NCBI RefSeq assembly: GCF_000011365.1
Contig: NC_004463.1
Coordinates: 6,558,001-6,622,000 of the forward strand
Direction of reading: 5' to 3'
Length of the DNA stretch: 64,000 nt
Source of the DNA: Bradyrhizobium diazoefficiens USDA 110
Lineage (GTDB): Bacteria > Pseudomonadota > Alphaproteobacteria > Rhizobiales > Xanthobacteraceae
Shown here: in pieces, positions 43,724-52,334 of the stretch
Layout of the letters: the number at the start of each line of letters is the position of its first letter
Numbering within the stretch: position 1 is the stretch's first letter
Notes under the pieces: model-generated
Databases searched by the model: none
What the model saw: the letters and a program-made list of their open reading frames with translations, nothing else
What the model was told of the DNA's origin: nothing
Program-made: the position numbers and the translations under genes

Positions 43724-45127
43724 ATGGCCACATCTGCAAGAACCATCCTCATCACCACGCTCGCCGAATACCAGACCCGGTTCTGGATTCCGGTCGCGCA
43801 GCGGCTGCGCGCGGCGGGCCACGATGTCGAGTTGCTCGCCTTCGACGATCGCAGCGCCGAGATGTCGGCGGCCGAAGGCGTGCCGGTCACGAACATGTAC
43901 CGCGAGGGCCTCAAGGCGGGCCCCTCGCCCGACGATCGCGGCGCGTTCGATGCGCGCGTCGCCGCCTACGGGCTGGACGGGACCAATTTCCTGTTCAGCC
44001 ACGAGCGCTTCACCTTCGGCATCCGCGATACTGCCGCGTTGCGCCGGCGCTTCATGATCTATGCCAATGCGATGGAGACGGTGCTCGACCGGCTGGAGGG
44101 GCACGGCAAGCAAGCCGAGCTGGTGCAGGAGCTGGGCGGCTTTCTCTCGGTGATCGCGAGCTTCTACGCCGCCAGGCGCCGCAACATCCGCAACTGGTTC
44201 ATCGAGCCTTCGTTCTTTCGCGGCCGCATGTACTTCACGCCCGACACTCTCGGCGCGCCCGACGTGATGCCGAGCCCGGCGGACGTCGTGTCGCCCGAGG
44301 TGCGTGCCTATCTCGACGACACGCTGACCCAGCGGGCGATCGTCATCCCCAAAAAGGACCAGCATCATTATTCGGCGGCCTTCAAGAAGGTCGTGAACCT
44401 GCGCAACGCCCGCCGCCTCACCGAAAAGCTGTGGGACCAGTTCGCGCTCGGCAAGCATCAGGAGTTCGGGCACAATCTGCGCCACGCCCGCGTGCACGCC
44501 GCGATGGCACTGAACGCGACGCGGCTGCGCAAGCTCTACAAGCCGATTCCGGACGCGCCCTTCGTCTACTATCCGTTCCACGTTCCGGCCGACATGGCGC
44601 TGACGCTGCGCTCGCCCGACTATCTCGACCAGGTCGCGACCGTCGACTTCCTGCTGCGGACGATTCCGGACTCGCATGTGCTGGTGGTCAAGGAGCATCC
44701 CGCCCAGATCGGCGCGATCTCGGCCGACCGCCTGTTCGAGCTGGCGCGCCGGTTCGACAATTTCGTGCTGCTGCCGCCGCAGACCAACAATTACACCGTG
44801 CTCAACCGCGCCGATGCGGTCATCTCCGTCAACAGCAAGTCGGGCGCCGAGGCCTTGCTGCTCGGCAAGCCGGTGGTGGTGATGGGCGATGCGTTCTACC
44901 GCTCCTGCCCGCTGGTCTACGCGGTCGATCGGCTGGCGGATGTGCCCGCGCGGCTGCGCGAGGCGCTCTCCGCCGGGCCGTTCGATCCAGCCAGGGGCGC
45001 GCCCTATTTCGAATCGGCCTGGCGCAGCTCTTATCCAGGCGAGCTGTACATCAGCGATCCCAAGCTGCTCGATACGTTTGCGGCCTCCTTGCGCGCCGCG
45101 ATCGCCGAGCCCGCCCGCGTGAATTGA
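43724..45127 (+). CDS. capsule polysaccharide synthesis-like glycosyltransferase
   Basis: This 467-residue protein has the form of the capsule synthesis (KpsS/KpsC-like) GT-B family: an N-terminal TLAEYQTRFWIPVAQRL strand-helix, FVYYPFHVPAD in the middle, VVKEHPAQIGAI and VISVNSKSGAEALLLGKPVVV in the donor-binding half. Such proteins commonly use CMP-ulosonic acids, which fits the upstream pathway genes. A central segment (about 150-240) is rich in charged residues and unlike the reference family. It is a paralogue in fold, but not in detail, of the preceding gene. Confidence 0.78.
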   Translation: MATSARTILITTLAEYQTRFWIPVAQRLRAAGHDVELLAFDDRSAEMSAAEGVPVTNMYREGLKAGPSPDDRGAFDARVAAYGLDGTNFLFSHERFTFGIRDTAALRRRFMIYANAMETVLDRLEGHGKQAELVQELGGFLSVIASFYAARRRNIRNWFIEPSFFRGRMYFTPDTLGAPDVMPSPADVVSPEVRAYLDDTLTQRAIVIPKKDQHHYSAAFKKVVNLRNARRLTEKLWDQFALGKHQEFGHNLRHARVHAAMALNATRLRKLYKPIPDAPFVYYPFHVPADMALTLRSPDYLDQVATVDFLLRTIPDSHVLVVKEHPAQIGAISADRLFELARRFDNFVLLPPQTNNYTVLNRADAVISVNSKSGAEALLLGKPVVVMGDAFYRSCPLVYAVDRLADVPARLREALSAGPFDPARGAPYFESAWRSSYPGELYISDPKLLDTFAASLRAAIAEPARVN

Positions 45128-45138
45128 ACGGACCCGCC

Positions 45139-45888
45139 ATGCCGCTCGTCTCGATCATCACACCATCCTGGAACGTCGAAGGCCTGATCGAGGAGACGAT
45201 CCGCTCGGTGCAGAGTCAGACCTTTGCCGATTGGGAGCTCCTGATCGCCGACGATTGCTCGACTGACAGGACACCGGAGATCGTCGCTGACATCGGCGAG
45301 CGCGATCCTCGCGTCAAGCTGATCCGGATGCCGAAGAACGGCGGACCGGCGCTGGCGCGACAGGCCGCGATCGACCGGGCGCAGGGCCGCTACCTCGCCT
45401 TCCTCGACAGCGACGATCTGTGGCTGCCCGGGAAGCTCGAGCGGCAGCTCGCCTTCGCCCGCGAGAAGCGCGCTGCGCTCAGCTACACCGCCTTCCGGCG
45501 CATCAACGAGACCAACACGGTCACCGGACGCCTGATCTCTGTGCCGGCCTCGCTCACCTATGGGCAGCTCCTGAAGAACACCGCGATCGCGACGCTGACC
45601 GCGGTGGTCGACCGCGAGATCGCAGGTCCCATCGTGATGAAGAACGAGGGTTATGACGATTTCTGCCTGTGGCTCTCGATCCTCAAGCGCGGCCACACCG
45701 CCTACGGCCTCGACGAGGACCTTGCCCGCTACCGCGTCAGGGGCTCCTCGGTCTCCAGCCGCCCGGTGCGCTCGGCCAAGTGGGTCTGGCAGATTTACCG
45801 CAATGTCGAGCACCTCTCTTTGGTCCGCTCGTCCTGGTGCTTCGCCCATTGGGGGGCGCGGGCGTGGTTGAAGCGGCGGGAATTCTAG
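45139..45888 (+). CDS. family 2 glycosyltransferase
   Basis: This 249-residue cytosolic GT-A transferase starts at ATG 45139. SIITPSWNVEGLIEETI opens the nucleotide-binding fold; ADDCSTDRTPEI and FLDSDDLWLPGKL supply the DxD-type metal site. The GYDDFCLWLSILKRG segment, with its acidic residue, is the usual catalytic-base region, as in WcaA/EpsE-like enzymes. It is small compared with average GT2 enzymes and lacks membrane helices. It ends the long rightward series that began at 35473; an 18-base palindrome follows before the next gene. Confidence 0.87.
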   Translation: MPLVSIITPSWNVEGLIEETIRSVQSQTFADWELLIADDCSTDRTPEIVADIGERDPRVKLIRMPKNGGPALARQAAIDRAQGRYLAFLDSDDLWLPGKLERQLAFAREKRAALSYTAFRRINETNTVTGRLISVPASLTYGQLLKNTAIATLTAVVDREIAGPIVMKNEGYDDFCLWLSILKRGHTAYGLDEDLARYRVRGSSVSSRPVRSAKWVWQIYRNVEHLSLVRSSWCFAHWGARAWLKRREF

Positions 45889-45909
45889 ACGCATCGCCGG
45901 GCGCCCGAC

Positions 45910-45960
45910 TGGAAAAATGCGAAAACAACCCCATGCACAGTAGAGGTATTTAAATACCTC
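45910..45960. repeat. intergenic element containing a perfect 18-bp AT-rich palindrome
   Basis: GAGGTATTTAAATACCTC (45943-45960) is perfectly symmetrical and strikingly AT-rich for this region. The preceding stretch (GAAAACAACCCCATGCACAG, 45921-45940) resembles, from memory, a short sequence common between genes in Bradyrhizobium. The element lies 86 bases before the UDP-xylose synthase gene and could be an operator for it, a rho-independent-like 3' structure of the transferase gene, or a dispersed repeat. Confidence 0.5.
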
Positions 45961-46045
45961 AATCCAAGCCCACTTCGCTATTGGCGAGTCCGGCCGTTGC
46001 CGATACCACTCAGCCGCTCCCGCCGCGCTCAGTCTGGAACCGATC

Positions 46046-47008
46046 ATGCCGTTTGAAAGCTACAAGAACAGCCGCATCCTCGTGACCGGAGGCGCCGGCT
46101 TCATCGGATCGCACATCTGCGAGCGACTGCTCGATGCGGGAGCCGAGGTGGTGTCCGCGGACAATTATTTCACCGGCAGCCGGCGCAACATCGCCCATCT
46201 GATCGCAAACCCGCTGTTCGAGGCGGTCCGGCACGACGTCACCTTCCCGCTCTACATCGAGGTCGACGCGATCTTCAACCTCGCCTGCCCGGCCTCGCCG
46301 ATCCACTACCAGCGCGACCCCGTGCAGACCACCAAGACCTCGGTGCACGGCGCCATCAACATGCTGGGCCTTGCCAAGCGGCTGAAGGCACGCATCTTCC
46401 AGGCCTCGACCAGCGAGGTCTATGGCGATCCGCTGATCCATCCCCAGACCGAGGACTATTGGGGCAACGTCAACCCGATCGGCATCCGCTCCTGCTACGA
46501 CGAGGGCAAGCGCTGCGCCGAGACGCTGTTCTTCGATTACTGGCGCCAGCACGGCCTGCCGATCAAGGTCGCGCGCATCTTCAACACCTATGGCCCGCGC
46601 ATGCAGCCCAATGACGGCCGCGTGGTGTCATCCTTCATCGTCCAGGCACTCCAGGGCGAGCCGATCACCGTGTTCGGCGACGGCGGGCAGACCCGCTCGT
46701 TCTGCTATGTCGACGATCTCGTCGAGGCCATCATGCGGCTGATGGTGACGAAGGAAGACATCACCGGCCCCATCAACATCGGCAACAATTCCGAGTTCAC
46801 CATCCGCGAGCTCGCCGAGAAGGTCATCGAACTCACGGGCTCGCGCTCCAAGCTGGTCTTCAAGCCGCTGCCGCAAGACGACCCGCGCCAGCGCCAGCCC
46901 GATCTCACCAAGGCGAAGACGGCGCTGAACTGGGAGCCGAAGGTCGCGCTCGAGGACGGCTTGAAGGAGACGATCGCCTATTTCAAGCACTCGCTCGAAA
47001 TCGCCTGA
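46046..47008 (+). CDS. UDP-glucuronate decarboxylase (UDP-xylose synthase)
   Basis: This 320-residue extended SDR has the signature of UXS enzymes: [50 protein letters not shown] with the catalytic Y-x-x-x-K, NTYGPRM and [14 protein letters not shown]. It converts UDP-glucuronic acid to UDP-xylose through NAD-linked oxidation and decarboxylation. The arginine and glutamate residues that separate UXS from 4-epimerases are present in the conserved blocks. It supplies xylose to the surface glycan. It sits alone between the transferase operon and a polymerase-like gene 42 bases downstream. Confidence 0.93.
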   Translation: MPFESYKNSRILVTGGAGFIGSHICERLLDAGAEVVSADNYFTGSRRNIAHLIANPLFEAVRHDVTFPLYIEVDAIFNLACPASPIHYQRDPVQTTKTSVHGAINMLGLAKRLKARIFQASTSEVYGDPLIHPQTEDYWGNVNPIGIRSCYDEGKRCAETLFFDYWRQHGLPIKVARIFNTYGPRMQPNDGRVVSSFIVQALQGEPITVFGDGGQTRSFCYVDDLVEAIMRLMVTKEDITGPINIGNNSEFTIRELAEKVIELTGSRSKLVFKPLPQDDPRQRQPDLTKAKTALNWEPKVALEDGLKETIAYFKHSLEIA

Positions 47009-47050
47009 TCGCGTTCGTACTCACCTGGTCCGCAAGCGAGCCTGTCCGCC

Positions 47051-48364
47051 ATGAGCGCACCGTCCGGCATCATGCAGCATCTGCAATCGCGGCTGGATTC
47101 CAAGCCTGCGCTGACGATCCTGCTGCTGCTGCACAGCGCCGTCACCTGCCTGTCGCTGATCAAGGTCGCGACCTTCCAGTCCTATATCCATTTCAGCGGC
47201 GAGCGCGTCTGGATCGCGGTCGCGGTTGCGGTCGCCTTCTCCGTGGTCTCGCTGCTGTTCGCCGCCGCCCGCTTCAGCTTCGGCTATTTCGCCGGCTTCT
47301 ATTTCTACACGATGATCCTCGGCTTCCTGTGGATCGACGTGTTCTCCGACTACAGCTACGATCGACTGCTCGCGGGACTTTCGGCCGCGGCATCGCTCGT
47401 GCTCTTGCTGCTGCCCGTGCTGTTCGTCCGGGCACCGTTCCGCCAACTCGTCGTGTTGTCGAATGCCGGCTTCGAGCATCTGCTCACGGCGATCCTGGTG
47501 ATCTCCGTCGGCACCATCGCCGTCGCCTCGACCTACAATTTCCGCCTAGTCGCGATCGCGAACATCTACGACTACCGCGACGCGCTCGCATTCCCCGGTG
47601 CGGTGCGATATCTCATCGGCTGGGTCTCCAGCACACTGCTGCCGTTCACCTTCGCCTGCTACTCGCTGCTCGGCCATCGCTGGCGCGCCGGCCTGGTGTT
47701 GATCCTGCTCCTGTTCTTCTACCCGATCACGCTGACGAAGTTCGCGTTCTTCACGCCGGCCTGGCTGATCACGCTTGCCGTCCTGTCACGATTTCTGGAG
47801 GCGAGAACCTCGGTCATCACATCGATCTTCGTCCCGATGCTGCTCGGCCTCGTCGTGATCGCCGTGACGGGCGCTGCGATCAACAGCCTTCCGGGCAAAT
47901 ATTTCGACCTCGTCAACATCCGGATGATGGCGACGCCATCGAGCGCGCTCGACATTTACAACCATTTCTTCGCCAACCATCCGCTGACCTGGTTCTGCCA
48001 GATCTCGATGCTGAAACCGGTAATGCCCTGCGCTTACCAGGATCAACTGTCGGTCGTGATGGAGAACACATACGGGTTCGGCATGATCAATGCCTCCCTG
48101 TTCGCGACGGAGGGTGTCGCTTCGGTCGGACCTTATCTTGCGCCGCTGACGGCACTTGTGGCGGGTTTCATCCTGGCTCTGGGCAACCGCGCCTCGGCAG
48201 GACTGCCGCAGCGTCTCGTGTTGATCTCCAGTGGCACACTACCGCACGTTCTGCTCAACACCCCGCTCACGGTCGCCATGGTGACCCACGGCACCGCGCT
48301 GCTCTTCCTGCTCTGGTATGTGATGCCGCGAAGCATCTTTCAGCGGCCCGGACTCCCTGACTAG
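47051..48364 (+). CDS. polytopic membrane protein, candidate O-antigen polymerase
   Basis: This 437-residue protein has about 11-12 transmembrane helices and a larger periplasmic-type loop between about 290 and 350 (SLPGKYFDLVNIRMM onwards). Wzy polymerases are defined by this topology more than by sequence, and none of the residues is diagnostic. Its place between UDP-xylose synthase and the transferase operon, together with the flippases, makes a polymerase role likely. Its TAG stop overlaps that of the convergent transferase gene in CTAG (48361-48364). Confidence 0.66.
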   Translation: MSAPSGIMQHLQSRLDSKPALTILLLLHSAVTCLSLIKVATFQSYIHFSGERVWIAVAVAVAFSVVSLLFAAARFSFGYFAGFYFYTMILGFLWIDVFSDYSYDRLLAGLSAAASLVLLLLPVLFVRAPFRQLVVLSNAGFEHLLTAILVISVGTIAVASTYNFRLVAIANIYDYRDALAFPGAVRYLIGWVSSTLLPFTFACYSLLGHRWRAGLVLILLLFFYPITLTKFAFFTPAWLITLAVLSRFLEARTSVITSIFVPMLLGLVVIAVTGAAINSLPGKYFDLVNIRMMATPSSALDIYNHFFANHPLTWFCQISMLKPVMPCAYQDQLSVVMENTYGFGMINASLFATEGVASVGPYLAPLTALVAGFILALGNRASAGLPQRLVLISSGTLPHVLLNTPLTVAMVTHGTALLFLLWYVMPRSIFQRPGLPD

Positions 48365-49539
48365 CGAATTCCCGAGTTTTGCATCACGTCCGCGGTCAGT
48401 CGGACGAAATCCGCCACGAACGCCTTCACGCGCTCCTCGAGATCCGGCAACAGGTCCCGGATGGTCGGAGGATCGGCCGATTGTGCGACCTCCGACAAAT
48501 GAGCGGCCAGGGCTTCGGCATCGCGAATGCCGAAATATCGTGCGCTGCCCTCGGTCTGCTCGCGATGGACGTCGATGTCGGACAGGATCATCGGGACACC
48601 GAACGACTTTGCTTCTTCGACGGTCGTGCTCCATCCCTCGCATTCCGAGGGATTGATAAGAGCCATCGACGCGCGCAGCAGGGCGTAGACGTGATCCAGC
48701 GGAATCATTCCGAGATGCCTGAAATTCGTCTCGAGACCACGCGACCTGACCTCGCTCATGGTCCTCTCGAAAAGATCGGGTTCGCGGAAGTCCCGCGTAC
48801 TTCCAGATGCCGCGACGACGACGTCGATCCCCCGGCCCTTCAGCAGACCGAGCGCATCAACCACGACCTGGTGATTCTTGTGCCGCCAGAACTGGTTTGG
48901 CAGGTAGAAGTACCGGGACGGAAGGCCATATTGCGCGATCACGTCGGACGGCTTCGTGGCGAGCAGGCTGACCGGCGGCTCGGTCGCAAACCGAACGACT
49001 GAAACGCCGTTCGAGATGCCCGGATAAAACCTCTTGAGATCGCCGAGCGCGCTGGCGCTGCTCAACATGATGTGCCGGCCGGACGCGATCTGGGCCCGAA
49101 AGCCGAGATCACGCCGCCAATACGCGCTCCTGGAGAAGAGATGCGGCAGCAGACGATGCTGAAAATCCGGAAACCAGGCGATCGCAGGACACGGCAGACG
49201 CCAGCCAAAGAAACGGGCGGACTCGAATACGATGTCGACCCCCTGCGCCCGGAATTCGGCCAGCGCCGGTCCGTCGCGTCCGAGCGCGAGCGCACCGAGG
49301 AGTCCGGTCGCACTGCGATCGAACGCAGGCGATCGAACGAGAGCCACGGCCGGAATGCTGGCGAGCGCCGCGAGTTCCTCGGGATCGTCCCTGGTTCCGG
49401 CGAACAGCACCGGGGCAACAGTTCCCGGACTGTACCGGTGCAGGGCCGCAAAGAGATTGCGCTGATAGTTGTAACCGCCTGCCCAGAGGCGGCGCGGAAT
49501 GTTGGTGAACGCGATCCGCAGCGGCGCCCGCTCAGGCAC
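48361..49539 (-). CDS. family 4 (GT-B) glycosyltransferase
   Basis: This 392-residue transferase has an N-terminal acceptor domain starting IAFTNIPRRLWAGGYNYQRNL and a donor domain with the segments YLPNQFWRHKNHQVVVDAL, HLGMIPLDHVYALLR and NPSECEGWSTTVEEAKSFGVPMILS. The last holds the E-x7-E motif typical of retaining GT4 enzymes. It probably transfers a hexose to a lipid-linked acceptor in the cytoplasm. It is the last gene of the six-gene leftward operon beginning with the flippase at 55739 and overlaps the epimerase gene by 8 bases. Confidence 0.87.
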   Translation of the reverse strand: MPERAPLRIAFTNIPRRLWAGGYNYQRNLFAALHRYSPGTVAPVLFAGTRDDPEELAALASIPAVALVRSPAFDRSATGLLGALALGRDGPALAEFRAQGVDIVFESARFFGWRLPCPAIAWFPDFQHRLLPHLFSRSAYWRRDLGFRAQIASGRHIMLSSASALGDLKRFYPGISNGVSVVRFATEPPVSLLATKPSDVIAQYGLPSRYFYLPNQFWRHKNHQVVVDALGLLKGRGIDVVVAASGSTRDFREPDLFERTMSEVRSRGLETNFRHLGMIPLDHVYALLRASMALINPSECEGWSTTVEEAKSFGVPMILSDIDVHREQTEGSARYFGIRDAEALAAHLSEVAQSADPPTIRDLLPDLEERVKAFVADFVRLTADVMQNSGIR

Positions 49540-50464
49540 GGGCCTGGCTCCTGAACCATTCGACGTAGTCGGCGAGACCGCGCTCCAGCGGAAGGCGCCA
49601 GTCGAAATTCATGTCGCGCAGGCGCCCGTCATCCGCCAGCAGGCTCGCCGGGTCGCCCGGCCGCGCCACGCCGGAATAACGCACGACGGTGCTGCTTCCC
49701 CAATTCCGGATCAGACCGCCGGCAATCTCGGCCACGCTCGTGCCACGCCCCGAGCCGCCATTGATCAGCCGAAAATCCTCCTGCTGCACTTCCTCCGCGG
49801 CGCACACCAGCAAGCGCACCACGTCGCGAACGTCGGTCCAGTCCCGTATCTCGGCCCCCGTCCCTCCCAGATTGAGAGACCGCTCCTCGCTGCTCAGCCG
49901 CGAGCAGATGTCCCAGAGAAGCTGCTTGCGAAGGTTCGGACCATAGACCGAGAACAATCGCACCACAGTGCAGTGGAGGCCGAAGCTCTGGGCGTAGCTC
50001 CGGCACAACTGCTCCATCATCAGCTTGTGATGGCCATAGGGCGACATTGGCGCCAGCGCCGCACTTTCGGCGATCGGACCGGCATGGTCCGCGCCGTAGA
50101 CCGCCGCGCTCGACGCTACGATCAGCCGGCTCTCGGGCGCAAAGCTTCGAAGCCATTCGAGCAGGCGCGCCGTGCTGGTCACCGTTCGCGAGAAGTCCTC
50201 GAACGGACGCGCGATCGACAGCCCGACCGACGATCCGCCGGCCAGATGGAAGATCTGCGACGGCAGTCCGTGCGTGGCGGCGAGTGCGCTCAGGTTGGCC
50301 GCATCGACCTCGCCATTGATCCATGTCTGCAAGCCGAGGGCGCGCGCTTCGGCCGGATCGAGCGCACCATGACCGACGCCATGAACTGTGCGCCCGACGC
50401 CTGCCAGCTCTCGAACGAGATGGCGGCCGATGAACCCGTTCGCACCGGTGACCCACGCGGACAT
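49532..50464 (-). CDS. NAD-dependent epimerase/dehydratase-family nucleotide-sugar enzyme
   Basis: This 310-residue extended SDR has VTGANGFIGRHLV at the N-terminus, HLAGGSSVG, VASSAAVYG and Y-G-H-H-K as the catalytic pair, then RLFSVYGPNLRKQ. The pattern fits GDP-4-keto-6-deoxymannose reductase (Rmd) or GalE-like epimerases; the sequence does not separate the two. A GDP-sugar 4-reductase would need a Gmd partner, which is not in the window. It is located in the leftward operon after the acetyltransferase gene. Confidence 0.82.
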   Translation of the reverse strand: MSAWVTGANGFIGRHLVRELAGVGRTVHGVGHGALDPAEARALGLQTWINGEVDAANLSALAATHGLPSQIFHLAGGSSVGLSIARPFEDFSRTVTSTARLLEWLRSFAPESRLIVASSAAVYGADHAGPIAESAALAPMSPYGHHKLMMEQLCRSYAQSFGLHCTVVRLFSVYGPNLRKQLLWDICSRLSSEERSLNLGGTGAEIRDWTDVRDVVRLLVCAAEEVQQEDFRLINGGSGRGTSVAEIAGGLIRNWGSSTVVRYSGVARPGDPASLLADDGRLRDMNFDWRLPLERGLADYVEWFRSQARA

Positions 50465-50544
50465 GATGCTACCTTGAGTCCTGCCGACGAGACATTCGCT
50501 TGGCTCGCAAGCACATTTCTATTGTTGTTGCCATACCTGTCCCC

Positions 50545-51165
50545 TCATCGCTCGTCCGGCGACAATTCCCTGACGATGGTCGCAGGGTTGCCCGCGACGA
50601 TGGAATATGCCGGAACATCCTTGGTGACCACAGCACCCGCGGCGACAATCCCACCCTCACCAATGGTCACGCCACGCATAACCATGGCGCAAGCACCGAT
50701 CCACGCATCATCGCAAATCTTGATCGGACGGTCGTCGAGAGAAAGCTGCCTTGGGTGACCGGTAGAGAAAATCTCCTTCGCCTGTTCGTGTCGCTCGGAA
50801 GCACGGATAGGATGCGAGAGATTGTCGAATATGTTGACGGAATGCGAAATCAAGACACGATTCCCGATATCGATCGACGCGCCGGACCAAATCCGCGTGC
50901 CAACCCCGACATAGCACCACTCTCCGATATTAATTTGACCGCCGTGACCGAGGATCATCAGTTCACCCCTGACATGAGAATGGCTGCCAATGACAATCTT
51001 CTCACTATCGCCGAGCGCGTTCCTGATCCGCGCGCTATGGGCCAAGAATGCGCCTCGGTCCAAGCGGCAGGTTGCCCGCCCGATCAGGCGCTGCACAATA
51101 TAGTGTAAATTGAAGCCATCAATGGCATGTACGCACCAGCGCACGAGCGTGGAGAGGCTGGACAT
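50545..51165 (-). CDS. hexapeptide-repeat O-acetyltransferase (WcaF/MaT-like)
   Basis: This 206-residue left-handed beta-helix acyltransferase has IGEWCYVGVGTRIWSGASID and IGACAMVMRGVTIGEGGIVA as repeat turns, a loop with a candidate catalytic histidine (ISHSVNIFDNLSHP) and the cap VAGNPATIVREL. It would add an acetyl group to a sugar hydroxyl of the glycan. The first 40 residues are less conserved. An 80-base gap precedes the epimerase gene and a 77-base gap follows the transferase gene upstream; both are in the same direction, so one transcript is likely. GC content here seems slightly lower than in the neighbours. Confidence 0.84.
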   Translation of the reverse strand: MSSLSTLVRWCVHAIDGFNLHYIVQRLIGRATCRLDRGAFLAHSARIRNALGDSEKIVIGSHSHVRGELMILGHGGQINIGEWCYVGVGTRIWSGASIDIGNRVLISHSVNIFDNLSHPIRASERHEQAKEIFSTGHPRQLSLDDRPIKICDDAWIGACAMVMRGVTIGEGGIVAAGAVVTKDVPAYSIVAGNPATIVRELSPDER

Positions 51166-51242
51166 CAGCGCATCCTCTCACGTAGCAAAATCCAGCGTGT
51201 TCGGATTCTCAATTGAAACCCTCCAACGGAGCAACTGCGCGG

Positions 51243-52331
51243 TCAAAGGCGCCCTACGACCTCGACGAAAAGTTTCCACTGCATGTCTTTGTGGTAAATG
51301 TCGCGGATGCGGGCCCGGCCTAGCGCTGCGATCTCGGCCGATCTGGGCCAGTCCTGCAGACTCCGTGCGATCACTTCAGCAGCATGCTCTGGGGTATCGT
51401 AAGTTTCGATCGTGATCCCACTCTCCATGCCGTCAATATATCTTCCGGCGTCGGATACGAGCAATGCACCGCATCCCATCGACTCGAAGCAACGCATATT
51501 GCCGCGGTCTTCGCCCGCCATGTCGATCGAGCCATTAAGGGCGATCTTAGCCGAGCCAATCAGTTCGTAGAGATCTCTCCCGAATACCGGCGGCCGGGCA
51601 ATAGCTGCGATCGCATCGGGGCGCCGGTGCTGTCGCAACGGCAGCAATCGTCCGATTGCGCTCTCGGCGAGCTTGGTCAGGCGTGATGCGTCAAGACAAA
51701 ACACGACTTCATGACTGTCGGCCAAGCGCGCGACTCGCTCTAGCGTCTTTGCACGCTCACGATGATGTCGTGAATAGCCGCCGACGAAGACGACGTCGAT
51801 GGGACGTTCTCCGTGTCCATATTCGTCCATAACCGGATCATGCGCAGGGTAGAACAGCTCGGCCCGGCATCCCTTGCGGCGCCACATATCGAGCATCGTA
51901 GGAAAGTTTGCAAGCACGGCGCCATAGGCCGTGAAATCGGCATTGCCGGACGGCGCGCCACGCCAGCACAGCGCCTTCTTTACGCAGCCCGGCAGCTTGG
52001 CAACGAATGCGCTCGGATAGCGCACGGGATCGAGATTGTAGAACACCTCGGTGGCGTGGTGCTCGATCTGCGCGAGCAGGATGGCCTCGAGCGTCGGCTC
52101 CCCGCCCATGCCCTGCTCGCGCGCCCAGCGGCGCTGCAGGACCTCGTCGTCTCCATTGGTGAAGAAGGCCTCCGGCGATCCATCAAGTACCGGTTGAAGG
52201 AAATGCGATGCACCGAAGCGATCGTTCAGAAACACCCGGCGTCGCTCTTCGAAGCTAACGGCCTTTGCCGCGAGCTGGTTCAACCGCGGCAGGTAGGATG
52301 GATAGAAACAGCTATTTTGGAACAGACGCAT
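51243..52331 (-). CDS. CgeB-like GT-B glycosyltransferase
   Basis: This 362-residue protein lacks membrane segments. The C-terminal half carries VVFVGGYSRHHRERAKTLER, VFGRDLYELIGSAKIALNG and GNMRCFESMGCGALLVSDAG, the nucleotide-sugar binding pattern of the glycosyltransferase 1_2/CgeB group. The N-terminal half is an acceptor-type domain with little conservation. It starts at ATG 52331, 3 bases after the asparagine synthetase stop, so the genes are coupled. The sugar transferred is unknown. Confidence 0.82.
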   Translation of the reverse strand: MRLFQNSCFYPSYLPRLNQLAAKAVSFEERRRVFLNDRFGASHFLQPVLDGSPEAFFTNGDDEVLQRRWAREQGMGGEPTLEAILLAQIEHHATEVFYNLDPVRYPSAFVAKLPGCVKKALCWRGAPSGNADFTAYGAVLANFPTMLDMWRRKGCRAELFYPAHDPVMDEYGHGERPIDVVFVGGYSRHHRERAKTLERVARLADSHEVVFCLDASRLTKLAESAIGRLLPLRQHRRPDAIAAIARPPVFGRDLYELIGSAKIALNGSIDMAGEDRGNMRCFESMGCGALLVSDAGRYIDGMESGITIETYDTPEHAAEVIARSLQDWPRSAEIAALGRARIRDIYHKDMQWKLFVEVVGRL

Positions 52332-52334
52332 GGT

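Noticed and set aside
42842..44698. Minus-strand open frame of about 618 codons
   Set aside because: It lies antisense to two convincing transferase genes, and its arginine/histidine/glutamate-rich content is typical of shadow frames in this GC range.
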